Shown: in pieces, positions 1 through 5,106 of the stretch
Numbering within the stretch: position 1 is the stretch's first letter
Layout: every line of letters begins with the position of its first letter
Source: Candidatus Eiseniibacteriota bacterium
GTDB taxonomy: Bacteria; Eisenbacteria; RBG-16-71-46
Reading direction: 5' to 3'
Assembly: GCA_023249815.1 (NCBI GenBank)
Contig: JAHFBX010000126.1
Location: 1-7,883 of the forward strand
DNA length: 7,883 bases
Position numbers and translations under genes: made by a program
Notes under the pieces: generated by a model
What the model was told of the DNA's origin: nothing
What the model saw: the letters and a program-made list of their open reading frames with translations, nothing else
The model's database searches: none

Positions 1-78
1 GACGAGCAGGAGGAGTCCCACGCGCATGGGACTCGTGAAGCGCTGTCGGAGGAACGCGGCGACTAGCGTCGTGTTCAT
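1..78 (-). CDS. ABC transporter membrane protein, N-terminal fragment
   Basis: The first 26 codons of a gene that runs off the left edge. They read MNTTLVAAFLRQRFTSPMRV and then GLLLLV, that is, a short cytoplasmic N-terminus with basic residues followed by the start of a hydrophobic stretch, as in ABC-2 type permeases. The ATG (78-76) overlaps the TGA of the ATPase gene (77-75) as ATGA, the usual arrangement for translationally coupled subunits of one complex. The coupling is seen directly. The permease identity is inferred from the hydrophobic start and the ATPase neighbour; too little is present to name a family. Confidence 0.65.
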   Translation of the reverse strand, partial: MNTTLVAAFLRQRFTSPMRVGLLLLV

Positions 79-1163
79 GCCGGGTCCCCCGGAGGCGGGG
101 GAGCGGGCGGCATGAAGCGCGCGTGATCGTCGGGCTCGTGCGTCGCGGGCGTCGCGGCGGGTGCTGGCGCAGCGGGAGGCGGGCCGCTCGTGGTCACGAT
201 CGGCGGCACGTTTGTGGCGCCACGAGCGGCGTCGCCCGTGAACAGCCGCTCGAGCCTGCCCTCCTCGGGCACCACCTCGATCACCGCGAGGCCCTCGCGA
301 AGCAGCGATTGGAGGAGTCGCGTGGCGCCCGTGTCGTCGGCCACAGCGAAACGCGCGTCGGGCGCGACCCAGCCGCGGAACGTCGCGCCGGCCAGCGCCG
401 CCACGTCGGCGAGCCGCGCGGCCGGCCACGCCGGTTGCTCGGTGGAGAGCCGCACGCGCAGCACGCGTGCATGCGTCGCGCCAGCGCGCATCGTCTCCAC
501 CGCCTCGACGCGGCCCTGCTTGACGAACACCACGCGATGGCAGACACGCTCCACCTCGGCCAGTTGGTGCGAGTTGACGAGGATCGTGGCGCCCGCGGCC
601 GCGAGCTGCGACAAGATGTCACGGAACACCAGGATGCCGGCCGGGTCCACGCCGGAGACGGGCTCGTCGAGATAGAGGAAGCGCGGGCTGCCGATCAGGG
701 CCTGCGCCAACGCCAGGCGCTGGAGCATGCCGCGCGAATACCGGCCGATGCGCCGATCGGCGGCCTCACGACCCAGCGCCACGCGATCGAACAGCGCCTC
801 GCAATCGGCACGGCGGCTCGCGGCAGGCTGACCGGCGAGCGCGTGGTGGTATTCGAGGAACGCACGGCCGCTCATCCAACGATCGAGCACAAGGCGCTCG
901 GGCAGGTAGCCTGTCGCGGCGCGCACGGCGAGGTCATCCACAACCATGCCGTCGATGGTGATGCGCCCCGAGTCCGGGCGCAGGAATCCGAGCAGGCAGC
1001 CGAGGAGGGTGGTCTTGCCCGCGCCATTCGGACCGATGATGCCCACGGTCTCGCCCGGCTCGATGGCCAGTGACACGCCGGCCAGCGCCACCGTGCGGCT
1101 GCCCGTCCCGCCAAGGCCGCGCGTGTAACTCTTGACCAGGTCTTCAACGACGATGGCGGGCAG
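75..1163 (-). CDS. ABC transporter ATP-binding protein (NatA-like), probable CTG start
   Basis: ATPase subunit of an ABC transporter. It would hydrolyse ATP at the cytoplasmic face to power the membrane protein encoded by the overlapping next gene. Counting from the CTG at 1163 it has 362 residues: Walker A GPNGAGKT at 44-51, a Q-loop region GYLPE near 85-89 (the Glu variant seen in NatA-type ATPases), signature SRGMLQRL near 143-150, Walker B FLYLDEP at 162-168, D-loop SGVDP, and H-loop His199. No ATG, GTG or TTG lies in frame between the upstream stop (near 1240) and the GTG at 1091. Starting at that GTG would remove the first beta strand and the aromatic A-loop region (IVVEDLVKSY). The CTG at 1163-1161 has GAGGAG six bases upstream, so I prefer it. 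The last ~50 residues are Pro/Ala-rich and lie outside the usual fold. The substrate is unknown. Confidence 0.9.
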   Translation of the reverse strand: MPAIVVEDLVKSYTRGLGGTGSRTVALAGVSLAIEPGETVGIIGPNGAGKTTLLGCLLGFLRPDSGRITIDGMVVDDLAVRAATGYLPERLVLDRWMSGRAFLEYHHALAGQPAASRRADCEALFDRVALGREAADRRIGRYSRGMLQRLALAQALIGSPRFLYLDEPVSGVDPAGILVFRDILSQLAAAGATILVNSHQLAEVERVCHRVVFVKQGRVEAVETMRAGATHARVLRVRLSTEQPAWPAARLADVAALAGATFRGWVAPDARFAVADDTGATRLLQSLLREGLAVIEVVPEEGRLERLFTGDAARGATNVPPIVTTSGPPPAAPAPAATPATHEPDDHARFMPPAPPPPGDPA

Positions 1164-1175
1164 AACGGTCTCCTC
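1161..1175 (-). promoter_or_regulatory. Ribosome binding site and CTG start of the ABC ATPase gene
   Basis: On the minus strand GAGGAG is followed by six bases (ACCGTT) and then CTG. This is the only good Shine-Dalgarno in the 81-nt gap after the amidohydrolase gene, and it supports the non-canonical start discussed for the ATPase gene. Confidence 0.5.
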
Positions 1176-1244
1176 GAGGGCTCCGACGGGAGCGGTTACT
1201 ACGCGCGCGGCGTGCCGCGAGTTGCCGGGCGAGGGAACGCCGGG

Positions 1245-2528
1245 CTAGTGCTTGAGTTCGTCCTTGTAGACCTTGCCGCTCTTCATCACCCACTTCACGC
1301 GTTCCAGCTCGGTCACGTCCTTCGTGGGGTCCCCACTCACCGCAACCATGTCGGCGTACGAGCCCGGTGCCACCACGCCCACCTTGCCGGACCAGCCCAG
1401 CAGGTCCGCGGCCGAGCGTGTCGCCGTGCCAATGGCCTGCATCGGCGTCATGCCGAGGTCGGTGTAGATCTTGAACTCCTTCGCCTGCGTGCCGTGCGGG
1501 AACACGCCGGCGTCGGTGCCGAACGCGATCTTCACGCCGTGCTTCATGGCGGTCTGGAACGCCTCGCGCATCCGGTCGCGCACCGTGTGTGCCTTCTCGA
1601 GGCTCTGCTCGGGGATCTTGAGCGGGTTGCCCGGCGCGAGGATGGGCTCGACCACGTACAGCGTCGGCACGTACCAGGTGCCGTTCTTCTTCAACACCGC
1701 GGCTGCCTCGGCGTCCATGTACGTGCCGTGCTCGATCGAACGCGCGCCGGCGTTGCTCACCCAGATCATGCCCTCTTTCCCATGGCAGTGCGCCGCCACG
1801 AACCGCCCGAGGCGATGCGCCTCGTCACAAGCCGCGCGCATCTCGTCCTGCGTGTAGGTCGTGTGACGCGGATCGTCGTTGGCCGAGAGCACGCCACCCG
1901 TGGCGAGGATCTTGATCAGGTCGGCACCCTGCTGGACGTCGAAGCGCACTTTCTTCCGCACTTCGTCGACACCGTCCGCCACGCCGTTCGCCAGGTCGTT
2001 GCACCAGTGGTAGTCGAGCGCGTTGCGATCGTCGCCATGGCCACCCGTCATGGACAGCGACCACGCGGCCACCTGCATGCGCGGCCCGGGGATCTCGCCG
2101 GCCCTGATCGCGTCTCGCAGCGACACGTCCACCAGCTCGTCGCCACCCACGTCGCGGCACGTGGTGAAGCCCGCCTCGAGCGTGGCGCGCACGTTGTTGA
2201 CGCCGGTGATCGCGCTCCGCGCGGCCGGGCTCTTCAAGCGCGCCATGCGATCGATGCCGACGCGGTTGCTCAAGTGCGTGTGCGCGTCGATCAGGCCCGG
2301 GAGCAGCGTGGCGTCGCCCAGGTCAGTCACCGCCAGGTCCGCGGGTGCCGCGGCGAGCACGGACTCCACCGTGTCGCCCGAGACCACCACCCACACCGGC
2401 CCGCGCACTGCGCCGAGCTTCGTGTCCACGAAGTGCGCCGCGCGAACGGCAAAGCGCTCGGCCTGCGCGACGGGAGCGACAAGAGCGAGCAGCGAGAACA
2501 CCGCCACTGCGAGCGAAGAGCGACGCAC
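1245..2528 (-). CDS. Secreted metal-dependent amidohydrolase (imidazolonepropionase/prolidase-like)
   Basis: A 427-residue amidohydrolase-superfamily enzyme, probably a peptidase or amidase acting on small cyclic or dipeptide-like substrates outside the cytoplasm. Residues 1-23 form a signal peptide (MRRSS, a hydrophobic core, then AQA before the cut). The TIM-barrel metal ligands are visible: HxH in DAHTHLS (His83, His85), the probable carboxylated Lys206 in KILATGG, His247/His249 in AAHCHG, His267 in SIEHG and Asp339 in FGTDAG. The C-terminal beta-sandwich piece (GVVAPGSYADMVAVSGDP) is typical of the COG1228 group that includes Xaa-Pro/Xaa-Arg dipeptidase-like members. The start is GTG at 2528, with GGAGG five bases upstream. 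It begins 40 nt after the SIMPL-domain gene ends and is followed after 81 nt by the ABC ATPase, so one transcript is plausible. The substrate cannot be told from sequence alone. Confidence 0.92.
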   Translation of the reverse strand: MRRSSLAVAVFSLLALVAPVAQAERFAVRAAHFVDTKLGAVRGPVWVVVSGDTVESVLAAAPADLAVTDLGDATLLPGLIDAHTHLSNRVGIDRMARLKSPAARSAITGVNNVRATLEAGFTTCRDVGGDELVDVSLRDAIRAGEIPGPRMQVAAWSLSMTGGHGDDRNALDYHWCNDLANGVADGVDEVRKKVRFDVQQGADLIKILATGGVLSANDDPRHTTYTQDEMRAACDEAHRLGRFVAAHCHGKEGMIWVSNAGARSIEHGTYMDAEAAAVLKKNGTWYVPTLYVVEPILAPGNPLKIPEQSLEKAHTVRDRMREAFQTAMKHGVKIAFGTDAGVFPHGTQAKEFKIYTDLGMTPMQAIGTATRSAADLLGWSGKVGVVAPGSYADMVAVSGDPTKDVTELERVKWVMKSGKVYKDELKH

Positions 2529-2568
2529 GGGTTCCTCCGGGGATGGGAGCCGCGGGAGAGGGTGAAGG

Positions 2569-3105
2569 CTACTTGAGCTCGTATTCCAGCGTCGTCACCA
2601 CGCGCAGCACCTTTTCCAACTGGCTGCCCTCGGGGATGCCCGGCGCCTGGTCGCGCGGCAGGATCTCGAACAGGCCCTGCTGGGCGCGGCGGATGTTCCC
2701 GACACGGGCGCCCGAGCGCTTCGCGAACTCCGACGCGGCCTCGCGCGCGCTGGCGGTGGCTTCCGCGAGCATGGCCGGCTTCAGCTCATTCAGGCGAGTG
2801 AACAGGTAGGTCGGACCCGTGCCCCATCCGCCGCCACTCGACAGCGCCACGCCCGACGCGACCAGGTCGCCCACCTGCTGGCTCGCCTTGCGGATGCGAT
2901 CGGGATGATCGGTGCGCGCCACGAGCGTGGCATTGATCGCGAAACGCGCCGACCCGGGATTGCCCTCGTACGGATTGGAGCGCTTGTCCACCACCTCGAG
3001 CGACAGCAGCTCCACCTGCGACGAGTCGATGCCATGCGAGGCGAGGAAACGCAGCACCGCCCGCTGGTCGGCGACGATCTTGTCCTGCGTCGGCGAGAAC
3101 TCCAT
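2569..3105 (-). CDS. SIMPL-domain (DUF541) protein, C-terminal piece after an in-frame stop
   Basis: This 178-codon open frame encodes most of the SIMPL fold of a periplasmic protein of unknown biochemical role. Recognisable family stretches are AVLRFLASHGI, LSSGGGWGTGPTYLFTRLNELKPAMLAEATA, the GxxRRAQQGLFEILPRDQAPG segment and the terminal VTTLEYELK. It lacks the membrane anchor and the first beta strand, which lie immediately upstream in the same frame (3291-3112), separated by a single TAG (3111-3109). Joined, the two pieces give about 240 residues, which is the family's normal length with no residue gained or lost. The ATG at 3105, one codon after the TAG, has no clear Shine-Dalgarno and would make a protein without a signal, so I read this as part of an interrupted gene (or a sequence error) rather than an independent gene. 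Confidence 0.8.
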   Translation of the reverse strand: MEFSPTQDKIVADQRAVLRFLASHGIDSSQVELLSLEVVDKRSNPYEGNPGSARFAINATLVARTDHPDRIRKASQQVGDLVASGVALSSGGGWGTGPTYLFTRLNELKPAMLAEATASAREAASEFAKRSGARVGNIRRAQQGLFEILPRDQAPGIPEGSQLEKVLRVVTTLEYELK

Positions 3106-3108
3106 GCC

Positions 3109-3291
3109 CTAGGCCACGATGCGCATCGGCCACAGCGCGATGTCCGCCTCCACCGCGCGTTCGGCCACGCCTTTCACGGTGACGGAGCGGTCGGCGAGGC
3201 GGAAGCGCGTGACGCCAGCGCCGATCGCGAGGCCGGCGAGCACGACGGCGAGCGAGAGCAGCAGCGTCGGCAACAGCGGGCGGTCGTTCAT
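3109..3291 (-). CDS. SIMPL-domain (DUF541) protein, N-terminal piece ending at TAG
   Basis: Sixty codons from ATG 3291. MNDRP is followed by an uncleaved-type hydrophobic anchor (about residues 5-26, LLPTLLLSLAVVLAGLAIGAG), then DRSVTVKGVAERAVEADIALWPMRIVA, which is the characteristic N-terminal SIMPL motif (family form: VTVKGLAEREVKADLAIWP). The frame ends at TAG (3111-3109), exactly where family members continue, and the rest of the domain resumes in the same frame. I chose ATG 3291 over the upstream in-frame candidate at 3378 because the anchor normally begins right after a short basic start, and because 3378 would overlap the end of the nucleotidyltransferase gene. Only a weak GAAAG lies before it. 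On its own this piece would be a short membrane peptide. Confidence 0.7.
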   Translation of the reverse strand: MNDRPLLPTLLLSLAVVLAGLAIGAGVTRFRLADRSVTVKGVAERAVEADIALWPMRIVA

Positions 3292-3340
3292 CGAGCTTTC
3301 GGACGGGTGTGGGACTGGCCGCTCATGCCGTTGGCCGCGA

Positions 3341-3781
3341 TCAAGAGGCGCCCAGGTCGTCGAGGTCGGCGAGGTCACGCGGTCGCCCGACCGCGCGCTT
3401 GTTCACAATCAGATCCTCACGGCCGATGTATGTACACGCCGTTCGCCCGAGCGAACCTTGCACCCTTCCGACATACGCTCGCTCAAAGGAGAGCCCGCTC
3501 AGAGACGTCAAGACGTCGATTCGTCGGGGTGGAACCCCGATCTGGAAAACGAGATCCGGACTGCTCAGGTCCGCGACCGTGAGGTCGCCCAGCGGCGCCC
3601 CGAAGGCCTTGAGCGCTCGATAGACCCGAGCGGCATTCTCGGCAGTCGACTCCACCCAGATATCGAGGTCGCCAGTCGCGCGAGGACGAGCGTGGAGGGC
3701 GAGGGCATAGGCCCCGACCACGAGATAGCGCGCTTCAGCTTCGTTCAATTCGACGAGCAGGGCTTCGAAGTCCGGGTTCAC
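3341..3781 (-). CDS. Nucleotidyltransferase-fold protein (MNT/DUF6036-like)
   Basis: A 146-residue minimal nucleotidyltransferase-superfamily protein. Residues 18-43 (ARYLVVGAYALALHARP..TGDLDIWV) match the hG[GS]..Dh[DE]h motif, with Ala24 in place of the usual second Gly/Ser, acidic pair Asp38 and Asp40, and a third carboxylate Asp89 in RRIDVLTS. The C-terminal YIGREDLIVNKRAVGRPRDLADL resembles the end of the family that sits in toxin-antitoxin-like and abortive-infection loci (MNT, AbiEii). The start is GTG 3781 (VNPDFEALL), where homologues I recall begin with MNPDF. It lies inside the end of the preceding 70-aa gene with a 47-nt overlap, so translation is probably coupled. The in-frame extension to 4204 has the low-complexity Arg/Ser/Pro look of non-coding GC-rich DNA and was not used. 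The biochemical activity (NMP transfer or otherwise) is not shown by the sequence. Confidence 0.82.
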   Translation of the reverse strand: MNPDFEALLVELNEAEARYLVVGAYALALHARPRATGDLDIWVESTAENAARVYRALKAFGAPLGDLTVADLSSPDLVFQIGVPPRRIDVLTSLSGLSFERAYVGRVQGSLGRTACTYIGREDLIVNKRAVGRPRDLADLDDLGAS

Positions 3782-3947
3782 CGGTGTCCCATCCCTTGAA
3801 CTCCCAGAGTTCCAGGCTGAGTCGCCAGGTCTCGAGGACCCGCTGTTCGGGTGTGAGTGCCCCCCAGAACTCGCGGTCTGCGACGTCCGCCTCGGCGCCC
3901 TGCCGTAGTCTGCGAATCCCTGAGATCCCAGTCCGAGAATTCGACAT
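3735..3947 (-). CDS. Small partner protein of the nucleotidyltransferase (70 aa)
   Basis: A 70-residue soluble protein whose central part, DREFWGALTPEQRVLETWRLSLELWEFKGWD, followed by GEPGLRSPARRIERS, resembles small proteins often encoded directly upstream of minimal nucleotidyltransferases. The [DR]-x-FW...LTPEQR...ETW...LW core and the short basic tail are the recognisable parts. The ATG at 3947 is the only sensible start; no clear Shine-Dalgarno precedes it, so translation from a short or absent leader is possible. Its last 47 nt overlap the start of the nucleotidyltransferase gene in another frame. By position it could be the partner in a toxin-antitoxin-style pair, but which member would be toxic cannot be read from the sequence. 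Confidence 0.68.
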   Translation of the reverse strand: MSNSRTGISGIRRLRQGAEADVADREFWGALTPEQRVLETWRLSLELWEFKGWDTGEPGLRSPARRIERS

Positions 3948-4013
3948 GGCACTCGTAAGATATCACGGTCCTGGGAACTGGACTGCGGGCTGAACGTCAC
4001 GTCCGACGCGGCC

Positions 4014-4042
4014 CAGATACGCCGCTGTTTTCCCCCGTGCAA
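4014..4042 (-). promoter_or_regulatory. Weak sigma70-like promoter candidate for the small-protein/nucleotidyltransferase pair
   Basis: On the minus strand TTGCAC (4042-4037) and TATCTG (4019-4014) are separated by 17 nt, and the predicted transcript would start about 60 nt before the ATG at 3947. Each hexamer matches only about half of its consensus. The spacing and location are right, but in a GC-rich genome this is only suggestive. Confidence 0.25.
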
Positions 4043-4097
4043 CACCGCCGTCACACGCCCGAGACCTGCCCACCGGTAGTCTTCTCGGCGGAGGGGA

Positions 4098-4109
4098 GGC
4101 GACGTCGCC
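4098..4109. repeat. Perfect 12-nt palindrome GGCGACGTCGCC
   Basis: A self-complementary 12-mer without a spacer, centred about 155 nt upstream of the small partner gene. It could be an operator half-site pair for a dimeric regulator or a chance GC palindrome; no second copy was seen in the window. Confidence 0.3.
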
Positions 4110-4268
4110 CGCCGGCGCGGGGCCGAAATGGTCCGCTGACCAGGTTCCGCGCGGGTGAAGCCGGGCAACGAAGTCCCCCGATTCACATGACGCCACCGCG
4201 GCATGCCGGTGCGCGAGCATCGTCAGCGGGCGACACGCCCCCCGGGCTCGACGGTCGGACTGCCGCAG

Positions 4269-4308
4269 GAAACGCCGGGATCGCCAAGCGGGCGAGCTCC
4301 GGCGTTTC
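4269..4308. terminator. Long stem-loop, possible bidirectional terminator
   Basis: GAAACGCCGG (4269-4278) pairs perfectly with CCGGCGTTTC (4299-4308). Inside, TCGCC (4281-4285) pairs with GGCGA (4291-4295) around a 5-nt loop, with a small internal bulge. The A-rich left edge and T-rich right edge of the stem give a short T run after a GC-rich helix on either strand, as in intrinsic terminators. It lies about 90 nt downstream of the DinB-like stop codon. A weak T tract keeps this tentative. Confidence 0.45.
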
Positions 4309-4349
4309 GTCGTTTCGGGGATCCCACCCGATGCCATCGCGCACGACGA

Positions 4350-4381
4350 AGCCCCCGCGGTTGACTGCATCCGCGAGGGCT
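4350..4381 (-). terminator. Stem-loop just after the DinB-like gene
   Basis: An 11-bp arm pair, AGCCCCCGCGG (4350-4360) and CCGCGAGGGCT (4371-4381), encloses a 10-nt loop with one imperfect pair that would be a G-U wobble in the minus-strand RNA. It starts 18 nt after the DinB-like stop. No T run follows, so it is either a weak terminator or a 3'-end stabilising hairpin. Confidence 0.45.
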
Positions 4382-4398
4382 TGGTGCTTCTCGGTGGG

Positions 4399-4926
4399 TC
4401 AGGCGCCGGCGGCGACCAGGTCGAGCTCGGCCTCACGCACCGCGTGGGAGCGGGCGCCACCGTCGGTCCCGTCGCCCTGGCATTCGCACCGCATGTGGCT
4501 CGCGAGGTGCTGCTGATGGCGGGCCATCTCGCGAAGCGCCAGCCACAGCAGCTCGCCGCGGCGGGCCTGCATCCAGTACCTGAGCCCGGGGGGCGTGGTC
4601 ACCACCTCGCTCCAGTGGGCCGCGGGCAGGGAGAGCAGGGCGGAGTGAGCGCTCAGGTAACTGGTCTCGAGATCCAGCAGGATGGTGCCGCGCGTGCACG
4701 GACCAAGGGGAGGGAGCGGGGCGATGTCTCCGCAGGCGATCGCGTCGATGCGCCGGAGCCGGGCCACGCAGCCCTCGGCCAGTTCGCGCGCGGTCTGGCC
4801 GCAGGCGGGTTCGCGCTGGTCGAACCGGTCGTGTGGGTACTGGCGAACCACTCGCAGCACCCGCTTCATCTGGTGGGCCAACACCTGCGTGTACGCCTTC
4901 CGCACGAACTGCAGCTCCAGGACCAT
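4399..4926 (-). CDS. DinB-like four-helix protein, putative
   Basis: A 175-residue soluble protein resembling the DinB/YfiT-like superfamily, whose members are four-helix bundles binding a divalent metal through His residues, some acting as thiol transferases. Supporting features are an N-terminal helix with His18, the segment YPHDRFDQREPACGQTARELA (residues 30-50), which matches the common 'PxxxxxWRPAxGxxSxxELAxH' region, and a late helix REMARHQQHLASHMR (132-146) corresponding to the usual C-terminal HxxH/Q region. The His normally following ELA is Glu51 here, so metal binding may be altered or lost. Residues 150-175 form a polar tail without clear homology. The ATG at 4926 has AGGAGG four bases upstream, a strong start signal. 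The gene is separated by 180 nt from the upstream gene, so it probably has its own promoter. The family assignment rests on motif resemblance only. Confidence 0.7.
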   Translation of the reverse strand: MVLELQFVRKAYTQVLAHQMKRVLRVVRQYPHDRFDQREPACGQTARELAEGCVARLRRIDAIACGDIAPLPPLGPCTRGTILLDLETSYLSAHSALLSLPAAHWSEVVTTPPGLRYWMQARRGELLWLALREMARHQQHLASHMRCECQGDGTDGGARSHAVREAELDLVAAGA

Positions 4927-5045
4927 CGGGCCTCCTGAGAGTTCCGCCTCGCGTGGGTGCGAGTCGGGCCGGGGGATGCGGCTCCGGCGAAGTCAGGATG
5001 CCTCGGGGCCCCGCACGGGCCGGTGACGACCATGTGTCGGCCGTG

Positions 5046-5076
5046 AAACAACGGGGGAGCGGCCGGGCGCGGCCGC
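5046..5076 (-). terminator. Possible terminator of the RMD1-like gene
   Basis: GCGGCC (5059-5064) and GGCCGC (5071-5076) form a 6-bp stem with a 6-nt loop, 30 nt after the stop at 5107. On the minus strand a short T-rich stretch, TTGTTT, follows seven bases later. The T tract is short and offset, so confidence is low. Confidence 0.3.
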
Positions 5077-5106
5077 CGCAGGAGCGTCAGCGGGGGTCCC
5101 GCCCGC

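Larger units (their letters stand above)
3948..4398. other. 451-nt region without a recognisable gene
   Basis: The region lies between the DinB-like stop and the start of the small partner gene. Open frames crossing it on either strand give Arg/Pro/Ser-rich translations with no recognisable motif, as expected from chance frames in GC-rich DNA. It contains stem-loops at 4350-4381 and 4269-4308, perfect palindromes at 4199-4208 and 4098-4109, and a weak promoter candidate at 4014-4042. It most likely serves as terminator and upstream regulatory DNA, though a structured RNA cannot be excluded. Confidence 0.5.

Noticed and set aside
1212..2576. 454-codon plus-strand open frame opposite the amidohydrolase
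   Set aside because: The translation is His/Arg/Val-rich with no recognisable domain, and the opposite strand encodes a complete amidohydrolase with all catalytic motifs.
3109..3111. Pyrrolysine or other amino acid insertion at the TAG of the SIMPL gene
   Set aside because: No associated insertion element or known amber-coded residue exists in this family, and nothing in the window suggests a pyrrolysine system; mutation or sequencing error is simpler.
3782..4204. N-terminal extension of the nucleotidyltransferase to an ATG at 4204
   Set aside because: The added 141 residues look non-coding and would cover the whole small partner gene in another frame; the family fold begins at the GTG 3781 start.
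3963..4460. 165-codon minus-strand open frame in the gene-free region
   Set aside because: It overlaps the end of the DinB-like gene out of frame and crosses both hairpins; the composition is Arg/Ser/Pro-rich with no motif.
5003..5014. CGGGGCCCCG palindrome between the RMD1-like and DinB-like genes
   Set aside because: It is a short GC-only self-complementary run without spacer or T tract, expected by chance at this base composition.
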